This document shows, one piece after another, positions 1-11,699 of a stretch of DNA of 64,000 bases. Source of the DNA: Undaria pinnatifida (taxonomy: Eukaryota > Sar > Phaeophyceae > Laminariales > Alariaceae); NCBI GenBank assembly GCA_012845835.1, contig JABAKD010000030.1, forward strand, positions 1,054,001-1,118,000. The letters are read 5' to 3'. The notes beneath the pieces were generated by a model that was given only the letters and a program-made list of their open reading frames with translations, was not told the origin of the DNA and made no database searches. Numbering within the stretch: position 1 is the first letter of the stretch; every line of letters begins with the position of its first letter. A program made the translations under genes and the position numbers.

Positions 1-137
1 AAGGGTATAGCATCAGCCAACTGAAGGTTTATTTTGGGATCACCCCGCAATGACAAAAAGTGCAAGACCTCCTTCTGTTATTCATGCTATGTTCTTGCGC
101 TGTTCCTTGCACTGTTCTTGTCTCGCCGTTACGGTAG

Positions 138-3100
138 GTGGGCATAGTCGGGGCAACGGGGGCAGTCGGGGAGGAGATCGTGGGATGCCTGGAGAAGCGC
201 GGCTTCTCTGTGAGCGAGCTCAAGCTTTTCGCCTCTGCGAGGTCCGCGGGCAAAGTCAAGAGCACCCCCATGGGCGATGTCACCATCGAGGAGTTTAGCC
301 TGGAGTCGGTGAGTCAACCGGCGGAAGTATTGCCCATTTTGTTGCTCGTTGTTATTGCGGTGTAGCAGTTATAGGTGGGAGTAGCAGTCGGCGAACATGG
401 GCTCCGAAAAATCTTGGTGCTTAGGGGTAGGGTTAAGGATAGGGTGCGGGTTAGAGTGAGTTAGTAGTACAGTAATTGGATACAGTGGTAGCAGTGGTGG
501 TAGTAGTAGTGTCGGCATCGCGTCAGTAGTAGGGCCAAGGATAAGAAGACACCCACTGGGGACGTGACTACTGAAGAGTTCAGCCTGGAGGCGGTGAGCA
601 AAGTCGGTGTGGCGCGATAAGATACGCGCTTGAAAATGACTCTGGGTTTGTTCTAGAGGAGGAGGAGGACGGGGGGGGGGGGAGGGAGGGGGGGAGGAGC
701 AGGAGGAGGAGCAGGAGCCGGAGGAGTAGTGGTAGTAGCAGCAGTAGTAGTGGTAGTCGTGGTACAGTAGTAGCAGCAGGAGAAGGAGTAGTAGGCGTAG
801 GCGGAGGAGTAGAAGTAGTGGTGGGAGTGGTAGGAAAAGTAGCACTCGTATTATTAATACTACCGCGAGGATAAGAAAGCCTCCCCAGGGGATGTCACCG
901 TATAATTCGGTCTCGATTTGGCGGGGAAACCGATGTCGTGTGACACAACACGCGCTTAGAAACGCCTCGGTGTTTTTTTTTATAGTACTGGTATGATATG
1001 TGGGAGTAGAAGGAGGAGGAGGAGTGGTAGTGGTATGATCAGCAGCAGTCGTAGTATCAGCAGCAGTACGAGTTAGTAGTGTTAGTATAGCAGAAGTAAT
1101 AATATTAGTAGTAGCAATAGCTACCCGTGGCCGCTTCGATTGAACCCCGCCCTGTCACCAGCAGAAGTGCTCCGCGCAATTTCCTCCTTTCTGCCAGTTT
1201 CTTACTTATTTTTGGTCATCGCCCCCTCCTCCCTTTACCCCGTCCCATTCCCCATCCCATCCCACCTCCCATTCCACAGCCGATGTCCCGTCCCAATCCC
1301 CGTCCCATGCCCGGTTCCAATCTCATTCGTCGCCCCATTTCCCGTCCCATTTCACGTCCCATTCCCCATCCCGTTCCCGGTCCCGTTTTTCTTCCCATTC
1401 CACGTCTCCTTCGCCGTCTCTTCCCATGTCCCGATTTGTATCCCATTCAAAGTCCCATTGAACGTCCTTTTTCCCGTCCCGTTTTGTATCTCATTTCCCG
1501 GCGTTCTCACGATGCAGGCGCGAGAATGCGACTACGTGTTTTTGGCGGTGGGAGGAGACTTTTCCCTGGAGTATGCACAGAAGCTCACTGAGGGGGTGAG
1601 AAATGATTGGGCTACGCGAAGAGGGTGGGGCAGGAGGCGTTGGTGGTGAGGGTGGTTCTGGTGGGGGCGGTGGTGGCGCGGGTGGTCGTAGTATATGCGT
1701 TGGCGTGTTTTGTTTTATGTTGGTGGTAGGGGTGGTGATGGTGGTGGTGGTGTGCTGGTTTTCCTGTTGATGTTGGGCTTGGTGTGCTTTTTTGTAGCTG
1801 TTGTTGGTGGGGGGTGGGGGTGGTGATGATGCATTATTATTAGTGTCGGTGTTGATGGTGTGTTTTGTTATCTTTTGGTGGTGGTGTCATTATCAGTATT
1901 TTCGTTGGGGTGTAGGGTGTAGATATTTGTTTCGTTTCTGGTGTTGGCGATGGTGGTGGTGGTGGTGGTATTGGTGCTGGTGTCGGTGTTGGTGTGTTTC
2001 GTTGTGTGGTATTAGTACTGGCGGTTGATGATGGTAGTATTATTATTAGTGTCGGTGTCGGGTTTTATTATCTGTTGGTGTTGGTGTTGGCGTTGTTGTC
2101 GTTGTTGTCGTCGGCGGTGGTTATGGTGGTGGTTGTATCATGTAGTTTCGACTTCGGTGTTGGTATGCTTCATTACATGTTCCTGGTGTTGGCGGTAGTC
2201 CTGGTGGTGACCCCTCCCTCCCCCCACCCCCCCGCCCCCACGTATTGGAGCAGTCCGGGCCGATCGTGATCGACAACTCTTCGGCGTGGAGGATGGACCC
2301 TGACGTCCCTCTCGTCATCCCCGAGATCAACATGGAGGCGTGCAAGGGAAAGAAGCTCATCGCCAACCCTAACTGCACCACCGCCATCGCCCTTATGGCG
2401 CTGAACCCCATCCACAAGGCGTTCGGAATTAAGAAATGCATCGTTTCCACCTACCAGGTAAGAGGGTTTGCTGAAATATGAGGCGGGGGGAGGGCGTACT
2501 CATTTTACCCATTTGTTGCTTGCCTTAAGTGATTTGACCAATATGACCATTGATCACACACCCCTTTGAAGATGGAGCACCGTTCCTACTCCTAATAGAG
2601 ACACCTCCAACAGTTGGGCGCTCATTACGCTTTTCCCATATATTACATAGAATATGTTTGCTTATCTGTTCACCTTCCTGTGGGTGTGGAGGGGAGGGGG
2701 TGATGTTCAATGGAAGTGTTTAACTTGTTGGTATTGGTGCTGTTTGCTGATGGTGGTGTCGGTATCATGTCGACCATTCACTATGCTCAACCCAACCCAA
2801 CCCAACCCAACCCAACTCAACCCAACCCAACCCAACGCAACCCAACCCAACCCAACCCAACCCAACCCAACCCAACCCAATCCAACCCAACCCAACCCAA
2901 CCCAACCCAACCCAACCCAACCCAACCCAACCCAACCCAACCCGACCCAACCCAACCCGACCCCATCCAAACCTACTCTAAACCTCAACAGGCTGCCTCC
3001 GGTTCGGGCGCCCCCGGCATGCAAGAGCTCCTGGACGAGACTAAGAAGTACGTTACCACCGGGGAGATGCCCTCCAACAAGGTCTTCGCGCACCCGTTGC

Positions 3101-6100
3101 CCCTCAACGTTATTCCCCACATCGATGTTTTCCAGGTGTGCTGTGCGTAGCTGTGCTGCGGTGTTGCGCGTGTTTTGTTGCGCTATGCTTTACTATGCTA
3201 TGCTGTGCTATATTATTCAAAGGTGTGCTGGGCTATGCTATGCAAAAGTGTGATATGCTATGCTATGCCATGCTATGCTATGCTATGCTATGCTCTGCCA
3301 TGCTATGCTATGCTATTGTTGGTTGTGTTGCGTTGTAGTGTGGGATGTTGTGTTGTGATTTGCTGTGTTGTGTTGTACTATGCTAGTATGTGCTGGGTTG
3401 GCTTGGGTTGGACTGGGTGTGGTTGTGTTGTGCTGTGTTCTTCATGTTACCGATGCTGTAATCGCCATCTTTGGTTCGAAACGCCTTCATTTTGAACTCC
3501 CTAAACAAACAGCCTCAAGTTAGCAGAGACGGCTCGTTTGTTTTCGCGATGTGTGGTGTAACATGCCACCAGATGCCCTCGGTTTTCCACCCTGAATCGC
3601 GTCTGGGCTGCTTGCTTGATGGCTTGCTCAAACGTCTGATCTGCTTGCCTCATTGCTCGCTTGGGGGTTTTGCTTGATCGATGGATTGCGTCAATCATAC
3701 AGGACAACCTGTACACGAAGGAAGAGATGAAGGTGACGTGGGAAACGAGGAAGATCCTCAACGTGCCCGACATGGCCGTAAGGTGGGTGTGGCAGGAGAC
3801 CAACGGTAGGCCAGCAGTAGACTAACAGTAGCCCAGCAGTAGCCTAACAACCCCCAATATCGTAACATTAGGCCAGCCCTAGCGTAACAGTAGGCCAGCA
3901 GTCGCCAAATAGTAACCCCGCAGTAGCCTAACGATAGCCCAGCAGAAGCCTACTAGTCCACCAGTAAAGTAAGAGTAGACCAGCAGTAGCTTTGTTGCAG
4001 TGCAACAGTAGCCTAACAATAGCCCAACGTATGCCGATAATATAGAGTATCAGCGGCCCAAACGTAGCCTCTCGTAGTCGCTAAACATTATCGCGACGAA
4101 AACCTACTGTAACAGTAGTATCTTCGCAGTAGCCTAGCACTAGCCTAGATTATTAGCCCAACAATAGGCCAATATAGCGTGATATTGTAGGCTATCAGTC
4201 GCTCGACTGTAACCTCTACAACCACTTGCCCTTATCAAGACAGTAGCTTAGCAGTAGGCCAACAGTAGCCTCTGCACAGTAGCCTCGTATTGACACCCTA
4301 ACAATAGCCCGACATCGCTCCATAATGTATCTATGTCACTAGCTCAACGGTAGCCTCTTTCAGCTTATTGACAGTATCGCGACAGTACCCTAGCAGTAGC
4401 CCAACAGTAGTAGCCCAACTTAGCCTGACAATGACAGTTTCCCAACATCAGCCCATCAATAGCCCAACATTGCCCACCAAATATAGCCTACCGGCTTGGT
4501 TCTTCCCCCCCCCCACCGCCCCCCGCTGCCTTGAACACCATGAACACGTAAGTGCTGAAGTTCCCGGCGGTGCGCTGCCTATTGCTGCTCTTGGTTTTGC
4601 CAATCTTCCCCCCCCCCCCACCCCCCACCCCCCGCGCCCCCCCATTGATCGTTGTAGCTGCACGTCTGTGCGCATCCCCACCCTGCGGGCACACTCAGAA
4701 GCCATCACTATCGAGACCGACAAGCCCGTCACTACGGAGGGGGCGCGCAAGGTAGCCTTTGGTTTGCTTTCCTTTGCATTGGTTTGCTTTCCTTTGCATT
4801 GCTTTGCTTTCTTTTGCATTGCTTTGCTTGCTCTGGTCTGCTATGCGTTATCTCAAATGCCAAGCGCGTCTTATTCGTTATTCTTGGCATACCGCGCCAT
4901 GCTTTCTTTCTTCTCCCCCCCCCTCCTTTTTAGCTAATACGCTACCGTCGTGGTGGCAGTAGTGCCCAAATGGATCTTTCAAACGCATTTTTGGTTAGAA
5001 CACCCCCAAAAAAGAGACGCCCCCCACCCCCCACACACACCCGCGGTGTCTGCCTGGTCAGAGAAAGCTTGACGTGCTCCGTCCAGGCATTATAGCGTTG
5101 CGAGGGCCATACCACGACGGTCATTCTTTGTACGACTACGTCCATGTATGAAATGACTACCCTCTCCGTGGGTTTGAGGTGCTGTGATCATGATCGTACG
5201 ACCACGGCCGTGAGTGGAACGAGTAGCACCTCCTTTCCGAATGACTTCGTTTTTTTATACACCCCTAGGGCTGTATCTAAGCAGTGCACCCCTTCCCCAA
5301 AGTATGGTATTCTACATAAAAAATTGCGCACCCTGATCCCGCCCCGTATGTTTACGTTTGGGCTGTGATAGGTTAGGGCTTAGGCATCTGGTGGGGTTGG
5401 GATCTGGTACCGGGCACCACGTTTACCGGTATACTACTATTAACATTTTGATTATTTTGAATAATATTTACCCCCCCCCCCCCTTCACCACTATATATCC
5501 TCTTATTACACCTTACTACACCTTACTACACCGCCGGGGGGGTGTATAGTTTTTTTTCCTCCCCCCCCCCCCCCCCCCTCTTCCCTTCCACCACTCCTCT
5601 CTCCTTCCCCCACCCCGTTCCCCTTGCGAAAATGCCGTTCTCTGATTTTTTTTTCATGATCCTTGATTGTTTACACTTCCGATAATGTTACCGCAGTTCT
5701 TGATGCATTTTGGTGACGCCGGACCAATTTTTTAGATAGCAGACTTGAGAGTCGTTGTCGCATGTTCTAGCAACCCTTACCCCCACCTGCGCCCTCGCCT
5801 CCGCTCGTTTGATGGTTTTGGGTGTCGGTTGTGAATTGTAACGTATAGGTGCTAGCGGATGCCGTGGGAGTTTCGCTTGTGGACGACCCGGAGGCTAACT
5901 TGTACCCCATGCCGCTCACGGCCACCGGGGAATACGACGTGGAGGTGGGTGATTTGTTGCATTCGTGTTTTTTTTTTTGCGGTTTGTGTTTGTGTTTGTG
6001 TTTTGTGTGATAGTTTTTCATTATGTTTTGTTTTGTGCCGTTTTTGCTGTTTTCCTTTCCTTTTGTTTTGTTTGCTTGTTTTGTTTTTTGTGTTCCGTTT

Positions 6101-6421
6101 TGGTTTTTTGTTTGTAGTTGTTTGTTTTGTGGGTGGTCGTGCTTGTCTGTTCTGTGTATTTGTTTGTTTTTTAACGTTTGGTCGGTTGGTTTGCTTGCTT
6201 TTGCAAATACAAGGAAGTAAACACACCGACTTGTCCCATGATGTCGACCGCTCCCCATACCCTTGCCCCCCCCCCCCCCCCCAACCATTGTACAGGTTGG
6301 GCGCGTGCGGGCAAACGACGTGTTCGGCGAGCACGGCTTGGACTTGTTCGTTTGCGGTGACCAGTTGCTGAGAGGGGCGGCTCTGAACGCAGTTCTTATT
6401 GCCGAGGCCCTCGCCAAATAA
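138..6421 (+). CDS. asd: aspartate-semialdehyde dehydrogenase, 8 exons, 5' end outside window
   Basis: Reduces aspartyl phosphate to aspartate semialdehyde with NADPH, the branch step to lysine, threonine and methionine. In algae it is normally plastid-located. Exons read by eye: 138-308, 1518-1595, 2254-2457 (2251 possible), 2992-3135, 3703-3782, 4658-4751, 5849-5944, 6296-6421. All introns are GT-AG. All junctions are phase 0 except the 3782/4658 junction, which splits a Ser codon. The joined frame gives about 330 residues, the usual length of the mature enzyme. It starts at the Rossmann loop ([13 protein letters not shown]) and carries DNSSAWRMD, the nucleophile motif NPNCTT, TYQAASG, and the RIPTLRAH stretch with the catalytic Arg and His. 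It ends VLIAEALAK then TAA at 6419-6421. The initiator Met and any transit peptide must lie on exon(s) before position 1. No internal stop or frameshift was seen, so the gene looks functional. Confidence 0.95.
535..960 (+). repeat. two decayed copies of the first exon's 3' end inside intron 1
   Basis: Around 541-597 the sequence reads [20 protein letters not shown] followed by GTGAGC. This closely mirrors the end of the real exon ([19 protein letters not shown] then GTGAGT at 309). Around 866-960 a third, more decayed copy ([11 protein letters not shown] then a stop) is followed by flanking bases that match those after the second copy. This is a local tandem duplication of exon end plus donor. 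The second copy is open and keeps a donor-like GT, so inclusion as an extra exon cannot be excluded, but decay is more likely. Confidence 0.7.
1215..1500. repeat. degenerate TCCCAT/TCCCGT hexamer tract, intron 1
   Basis: Nearly continuous 6-bp periodicity built on TCCCAT, TCCCGT and TTCCCG runs up to the acceptor of the second exon. The proline- and arginine-rich open frames here are by-products of the repeat. Confidence 0.8.
1625..2180. repeat. GGT/GTT-rich low-complexity tract filling intron 2
   Basis: The + strand is almost pure G and T (GGTGGTGGTG, GTTGGTGTTGG) for over 500 bp between the donor at 1596 and the acceptor near 2253. No coding signal was seen. Confidence 0.75.
2789..2960. 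repeat. (AACCC)n pentanucleotide tract, intron 3
   Basis: About 34 near-perfect CCCAA units with a few point variants (CTCAA, GCAA, TCCAA, CGACC). It lies about 30 bp before the acceptor of the fourth exon. It resembles telomeric DNA but is a pentamer without the TTAGGG or TTTAGGG unit. Confidence 0.9.
3136..3440. repeat. TGCTA/TGCTG pentamer tract, intron 4
   Basis: Starts right after the donor at 3136. TATGC and TGTGC pentamers run to about 3330, then drift into TGTTGTGTTG. The best block is about 3225-3320. Confidence 0.85.
3800..4480. repeat. degenerate CAGTAGCCTAA repeat filling intron 5
   Basis: About 680 bp of an 11-12 bp motif (CAGTAGCCTAA, CAGTAGCCCAA and variants) with irregular spacing. 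It runs from the donor of exon 5 nearly to the C-rich stretch before exon 6. No open frame of interest. Confidence 0.8.
4752..5848. other. intron 6: short tandem repeat and C homopolymers
   Basis: At 4757-4830 a unit close to TTTGCTTTCCTTTGCATTGG is repeated three to four times. Several C runs of 8-20 follow (4915, 5015, 5470, 5563). No exon-like sequence was found in the rest. Confidence 0.6.
5945..6295. repeat. T/G-rich low-complexity intron 7
   Basis: The + strand between the donor at 5945 and the acceptor at 6295 is dominated by TTTTG and TTTGTTTG words, with a C run near 6269-6284. The Phe/Val/Cys-rich open frames here are artefacts. Confidence 0.65.
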
Positions 6422-7604
6422 ACTCCCGGGGGAAAAGTATCGTTTCGCCCTTGTGCTAGGATACCGCGAAAACGACTCTACTCCCACTCTTGAGCGAAGC
6501 AATTTGTCTCCCTAAAAGGCGACGGGTGAAGTTATGGAAGGCTGGAGGAGACGGTGTGATGCTGCTCTATGTACGCAGGCAGTATCGATTGGTGTTGGTT
6601 TCATGATTAGATTGATAGTTGGGTTCTATGTGATACTGTTTAAGGGGCAGTGTGATGTCTGCGTTGATGTGATATGGTATGATGATGCCTGGGGATTCGA
6701 TATGGTGCTGTTTGCGGGCAGTGTCATGTCTGCATTGATACGATATGATATCATATCATATCATATCATCATATGATATGAGGGTGCTATGGAGGGGCAC
6801 GATATGATATTTTCGGCAGTATCGATCGGCGGTTGGTATTCTGATTATGTTATGGGCGGTGTATTTTTGAGGTTCGATATGATACTGTTTTTTGGCCCAC
6901 TATCCTATCGACGTTGGTGTTAAATCACAGGATGAAGCTCCTGCGGCCGGCGTTAGTTGGGTGTGACGTCACACACTGTAGGCATCGTCGATAGGCATAG
7001 TTGTGATAGTTCGGTAGGTACACTGCAACATACGTCGGCCTTGGTACGATACTCAAGTCAAAGTTAGAATGCCAATTTGTCAACTCATGAACACAGGGGA
7101 CCACGCTCGGCTCCTTGCCACCCAGAAGAAATAGGTAGCATTGAGCAGCGTCCAGCTAACCACATGCGTCGGTTGGTATAAGGCCAAACAAAAGGCGCAA
7201 AGGGGTCGGTCGGCGCCGACCGGTAGCCACGGCGTTTGGTTCACGTTTAGCTCTATCGGTCGGCGCCGAGCGTCAGGCACGGCGTGAGGTTGACGTTTAA
7301 CTCTTTTTTTTTCGCTGTGGTGCCGGTGTGGTGATCGATATCGCATGTTAGAGGGTAGCGCGGCAGGGCGGGACGGGGCGGCGCTCACACCCTCGCTGTA
7401 CTTGTTTTTGCTCTCGTGCGCAATTTGTTCTTCTGCGTAGACAACAAAACCTGTTTTTGTTCTCCCGCGTAAGGAATCATCAGGGTGGTCTGTGGTAGGC
7501 TGGAAAACGTCCCCAAGCGCGCGCTATCTTTTGATGCGCGTGAGGCCGGCCGGGGCAAGGAAGTGAGCGAAGGGGGCACCGAGACCGGTTTACATTGGAG
7601 GCGC
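6422..7604. other. 3' flank of asd with degenerate repeats; no gene seen
   Basis: Between about 6575 and 6900 a loose repeat recurs (GGCAGTGT.ATGTCTGC, GATATGATA). At 6740-6780 it includes an AT-rich palindromic cluster of GATATGATATC and CATATC words. At 7205-7305 a roughly 55-bp direct duplication carries the palindrome GTCGGCGCCGAC (first copy) and CGGTTAGCTCT-like ends. No convincing coding region. Confidence 0.5.
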
Positions 7605-8270
7605 AGTAGGCAAAGGGCGATACTCAATCCTACTGGACACTACTAATAACGCCAGAATATTAGCGCCTAGGTCTTGCACCCCCCCTCCCTCGCCCCCCAA
7701 CAAAAACAGGACGGGTAGAAGGGCAATAGTCAATGCTGTACACTTAAAACCAGTATATTCAATCCCAAATAGGCCTTGACGCCCCCCCCCCCCCCCCCCG
7801 CCCCCCCATTAAAACAAATCGGGAAGCGTAGCAGGGCGGTAGTCATTTCTGCTCTCGACTAAACCAATACATTGGCGCTAACGAGGGCCTTAACGCCGCC
7901 CCCCTTCCCGCACCTTCACAAGGAACAAACGGGTACCCTACAAGGGCAAATATATTAAATCCTGCTCGTACACTTAAGAAACAGTAAATTGATTTTCTCC
8001 AATAGAGGCCTGGACGCCCTCCCCCCCACCCATAAAACCAAAACGGGTAGAAGGGCGAATAGCCAATCCTGCCCGTACACTTGAACCAGTAATTAGCTTC
8101 AAAAGAGGCCTTGGCGCCCTCTCGCCCCCCCCTAGAAAAGCAAACCGGGTAGAAGGGCGATAACCAATCATGAGGTGACACTAGAACCAGTACATTGGCT
8201 CCAAGGGAGGCCTTGGCGCCTCCCCCCCCCTTACCCCCCGCTTAAAGCAAACCGGGTGTAGAAGGGCGGT
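7605..8270. repeat. degenerate ~105-bp tandem repeat with C-run linkers, about 6.5 units
   Basis: Each unit reads roughly: GGGTAGAAGGGCGATA, CAATCCTGC, ACACTTAAACCAGTA, then AGGCCTTGACGCC and a run of 8-18 C. Units begin near 7605, 7705, 7820, 7925, 8035, 8140 and 8245, the last one partial. Later units are closer to one another than the first. Confidence 0.8.
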
Positions 8271-9350
8271 ATATGCATAGCTTAGAACAAGAGCAATGCC
8301 CTCTGGTGGTAGCCACTAGTTGTCCCCACTGTGTCTACCTCTTTTGTAGACTGCCCTCTGGTGGCATTTCAGCATGTTCCCTGGTGGTACTCACCAACGT
8401 ACCCTCTTGTTGCCATGGTATCAGGTGTGTGTGTTGTCGTTTCCGTTGTTTCTACCCAACGACATCCGCATTGGCGCATTCACGGAATAGTCGGTGCCTG
8501 CGCTGGAGTGCTTTCATCCCGGGAGAGATGTGTGGAGCATACAGATTTCTGTGGTCACAGACTGCTGTGAGCCAGGGGCAAAAAACAAAATAAACGCCTC
8601 TTGAAAAAAAGGGAAGCAAACGAAAAAAGCAGTGCACATCCGGTACAAATGCGAAAATCAACACATGGAAAGACAAGCCAAACGAGCGAAGCGAAGTAAC
8701 GCAAAAACAAAAAGCAGTAAGTTAACTTCTGGGATTTGAAATTAGGGTAAAAAAACAGAAAAGACCCGGAGGCGCCTGCGTTCCACAATAGAGGCGTGTA
8801 CACACCACTTTTTTTCTACAAGCGGTTCCACAATTAATTTGGGAACCTGATTTGGATTTGAAAAAAACAAACAAAATGCTACTGGATGAAACATCTCATC
8901 TGGCCTAGACTAGGCTATAGAACGAGAATCAGGCAAAAAAATGGCCTATTATTTTTTTTTTCCCGACGATTTTGGGTTAAGGAGCCCCGTAATTGCATAA
9001 AACATTTCACACGACAAGTGCTGCGCCCTTACCCCGTGTAGCACGCGTCGATTTGAAATATTAGGGTGAAAAAACAGAAAGGTTCGCAGGAGAGAAGAAG
9101 ACGACGACAGCATTAAACGACAAAAAAGTATCTCCTCGTGGGGTTTCCTCCCTTCCAATGGTGCCGGTTAGTATGGTATCATGCGCTGTAGAAGAGTTAG
9201 AGCACAACAGGTGAAGAAAGACGGGAAGCAAGAGATAAGTTAGCAAGAAATAAAGGAAGAAAGACAGTTGAAGGCACCAAGCGAAGCCAACCATACTCAG
9301 AGCGGAGAATAAATGAAAGGTGCGACCAGAAGGTAGTGAGGTAGGGATAC
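8271..9350. other. no recognisable gene
   Basis: Holds three copies of CCCTCTGGTGG or near variants at about 8300-8405, and a short direct repeat (TTTGAAAT.TTAGGGT then AAAAAACAGAAA) near 8737 and 9050. Nothing else was supported. Confidence 0.4.
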
Positions 9351-9359
9351 GAGGAAAGT

Positions 9360-10158
9360 GACCCGTCTTGCGAGGCAATACCGGACAGAAGCACGAGAAT
9401 ACGTTTTGAGCTCTCTGCCACTTGGACCAGCCCGGAGCCCTGCCACGATGTCTGCTACCTCCTTCCTATTTCCGTCGACAGTGGCCTCAAATTTGCTGAC
9501 TGCCGCCGTCTGCTGTTGTTTCTCCTTGAAGATAGATATGCAATCAACCAAGCCAAAAACAAAACGGCACAAGACTAAAAATCGCTCAATTTCGGGGGCA
9601 GCAAAAAGTAGCACAAGTTCCATGTGTCGCACTGCTGGTGGTGCCCGCTCACCTGCCACACGATATGCCGATTATTTCTGTATTCATTAACAGCGAGCGG
9701 TACTGGTATCCCCCCCTCCCCCCCCCCCCCCCCCGGCCCTGCGCTTCCTTTGTTACCACTCTTGGCGCTCCCTACTGTGCGGCGTCGCCAGTCCACTCCG
9801 CCTCGTTCCTGTGCCACCTCGCCCTGAACCCATCCGCCGCTTCGACGACCTTGACCCCCTTCCTCGCTGACGTGGGCCACACCAACACCGTCTCTACTGC
9901 TACCCCAAGCAGCAAAAGAAAGCTTTGAGCGGGAATCTCGGTGGCTTGGGGAACTCTGGTGCTGTGTGCCAGGCATCGGGTCCACGTCTTTATTTCTCGG
10001 ATCAGCCTTGTCCCGGATCCTCCCCACCAAAAATCGTCCCGAACATCGGCCGGTGGACCAACTGCAACAGTCGCCCATTTTTCGACGCTTGCGGATGATT
10101 GCCTCGACTCTCTGATGCTCTCGCGATGTTCATTCTGGAAGGCCTTGGTGTACCACAT
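9360..10158 (-). CDS. possible hypothetical protein fragments (unrecognised)
   Basis: Two stretches on the - strand have coding-like composition. One is 10158-9960 (begins MWYTKAFQNEHRE, then WATVAVGPPADVRDDFWW). The other is 9530-9365 (KFEATVDGNRKEVADIVAGL, then SYSR/ARR-type residues). They lie in different frames, separated by a C homopolymer at 9713-9735. They could be exons of one gene or unrelated chance frames. No family is recognised. Confidence 0.2.
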
Positions 10159-10704
10159 AATACAACATTGGTCTGTACGTTATTGGCGCGTGAAGCCCGG
10201 AACGTTCTGACGTAGGAGGAGCTTGTGATGGAGCACAGCGAAGTGCTCCAGGTCGAGACTCCACGTCACAACAGCTCTCCATCAGCTCGGCCTTTAACAT
10301 GCGCACCTAGCCTCAGAGCTAACAGAGCGGTCTCCACATCGACCAACCCCCCGCTTGAATCGATTGTAGCATGCCCGCGCGAAGCGAACCCTCCGTTTGA
10401 TCTGCGGCATAACGTCGGGGGTCGCGTTCACAAGGCCGTCCAGGTATACATTTCCGACCAATGCTACGGTAGGGACTTAGTCTGTGCTGTTTTACCCCCT
10501 TTGGGGCATTTTTTTTTTTCGTGGCTCGGTGTTACTCGCGCGAGTGATCCCCCAGTTCCTTGCGGTGACAGTGTAGTACCTAATGGTGCTGTTTAACGTT
10601 CCCGATATTGATGCGAAAAGGGATGGTTATCTATGCTGCACCCAAAAAAAAACGCCGAACGAACGTGTTCTTGTCGGTGAGGTACAGAATCACTCGCGCG
10701 AATA

Positions 10705-11127
10705 TGACAGTATGTATGGTATGGCAGTATGTATCTGGTATGACAGTATGTATGGTATGGCAGTATGTATGGTATGACGGTATGTATGGTATGACAGTAT
10801 TATGGTATGACAGTATGTATGGTATGACGGTATGTATGGTATGACAGTATGTATGGTATGACAGTATGTATGGTATGACAGTATGTATGGTATGACAGTA
10901 TGTATCTGGTATGACAGTATGTATGGTATGGCAGTATGTATGGTATGACGGTATGTATGGTATGACGGTATGTATGGTATGACAGTATGTATGGTACGAC
11001 GGTATGTATGGTATGACGGTATGTATGGTATGACGGTATGCATGTTATGACAGTATGTATGTTATGACAGTATGTATGGTATGACAGTATGTATGGTATG
11101 ACAGTATGTATGGTATGACAGTATGAT
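10705..11127. repeat. 17-bp minisatellite, about 25 copies
   Basis: Unit GTATGTATGGTATGACA with CAG/CGG and GTATCTGG variants. Because 17 is not a multiple of 3, all frames stay open in a 17-residue Tyr/His/Ile/Pro repeat on the - strand. Those frames are artefacts. Confidence 0.95.
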
Positions 11128-11699
11128 AGCACATACCCGGTGGTGAAAAATGGGGGTACTCGCCTACCCTAGCCTAGCCTTGACCTTTCGTGGCCTGTGT
11201 TTTCCTCTGATCTGCTGCTTCGACAACGAGCAGCGATGCACGGGATACCTGGTTCGGTGTCCGCAGCAGCATACTCTACGTCATCTTCTCGGACACTGTG
11301 AGACCTGCCGCCTCGAACGCATTTACGATTACATTCATGTTATCTTCAACAGGCGTTTCCACCGACTCAGAGAGAATACCTGCAACGTCGGCGTACAGCA
11401 CACCGCAGACTGGCCTACATAAACACCTTACGGTCCACCGCAGCACCGTATCGACTTACTTTCTGCCTCTTTTTCGCCTCGCGTCTTATTCCGATTACAT
11501 TTGTTTTCCCAGCCGATAAGGAGCAGCATGGGCTTCAACGTCGATCGCAAATAATCGCTCCCCGACAGTAAAAGAAAAACAAGAAAGGAAGCCTATGCTC
11601 GAAACTCTACTTCCTTTCTGTACCCCACATCTAGCTTAGCATCGATCTAACCCACCTGCACCGCCCTCACGCTATCCTTCCTTCTCATAATATGTCCAT
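11128..11699. other. unassigned sequence before the RT relic
   Basis: Moderate-GC unique sequence. Possibly a decayed extension of the element to the right. No frame could be supported. Confidence 0.3.

Noticed and set aside
1215-1650. Pro/Arg-rich proteins ending in the [10 protein letters not shown] stretch
   Set aside because: Only the last 26 codons (1518-1595) are coding, as an asd exon; the rest is intron repeat read through.
2789-2960. Interstitial telomere
   Set aside because: The unit is the pentamer AACCC, not TTAGGG or TTTAGGG, and it lies inside a gene intron.
10690-11132. Tyr/His/Ile-rich repeat protein on the - strand, or a CRISPR-like array
   Set aside because: It is a 17-bp minisatellite with no spacers; all frames are open only because of the repeat.
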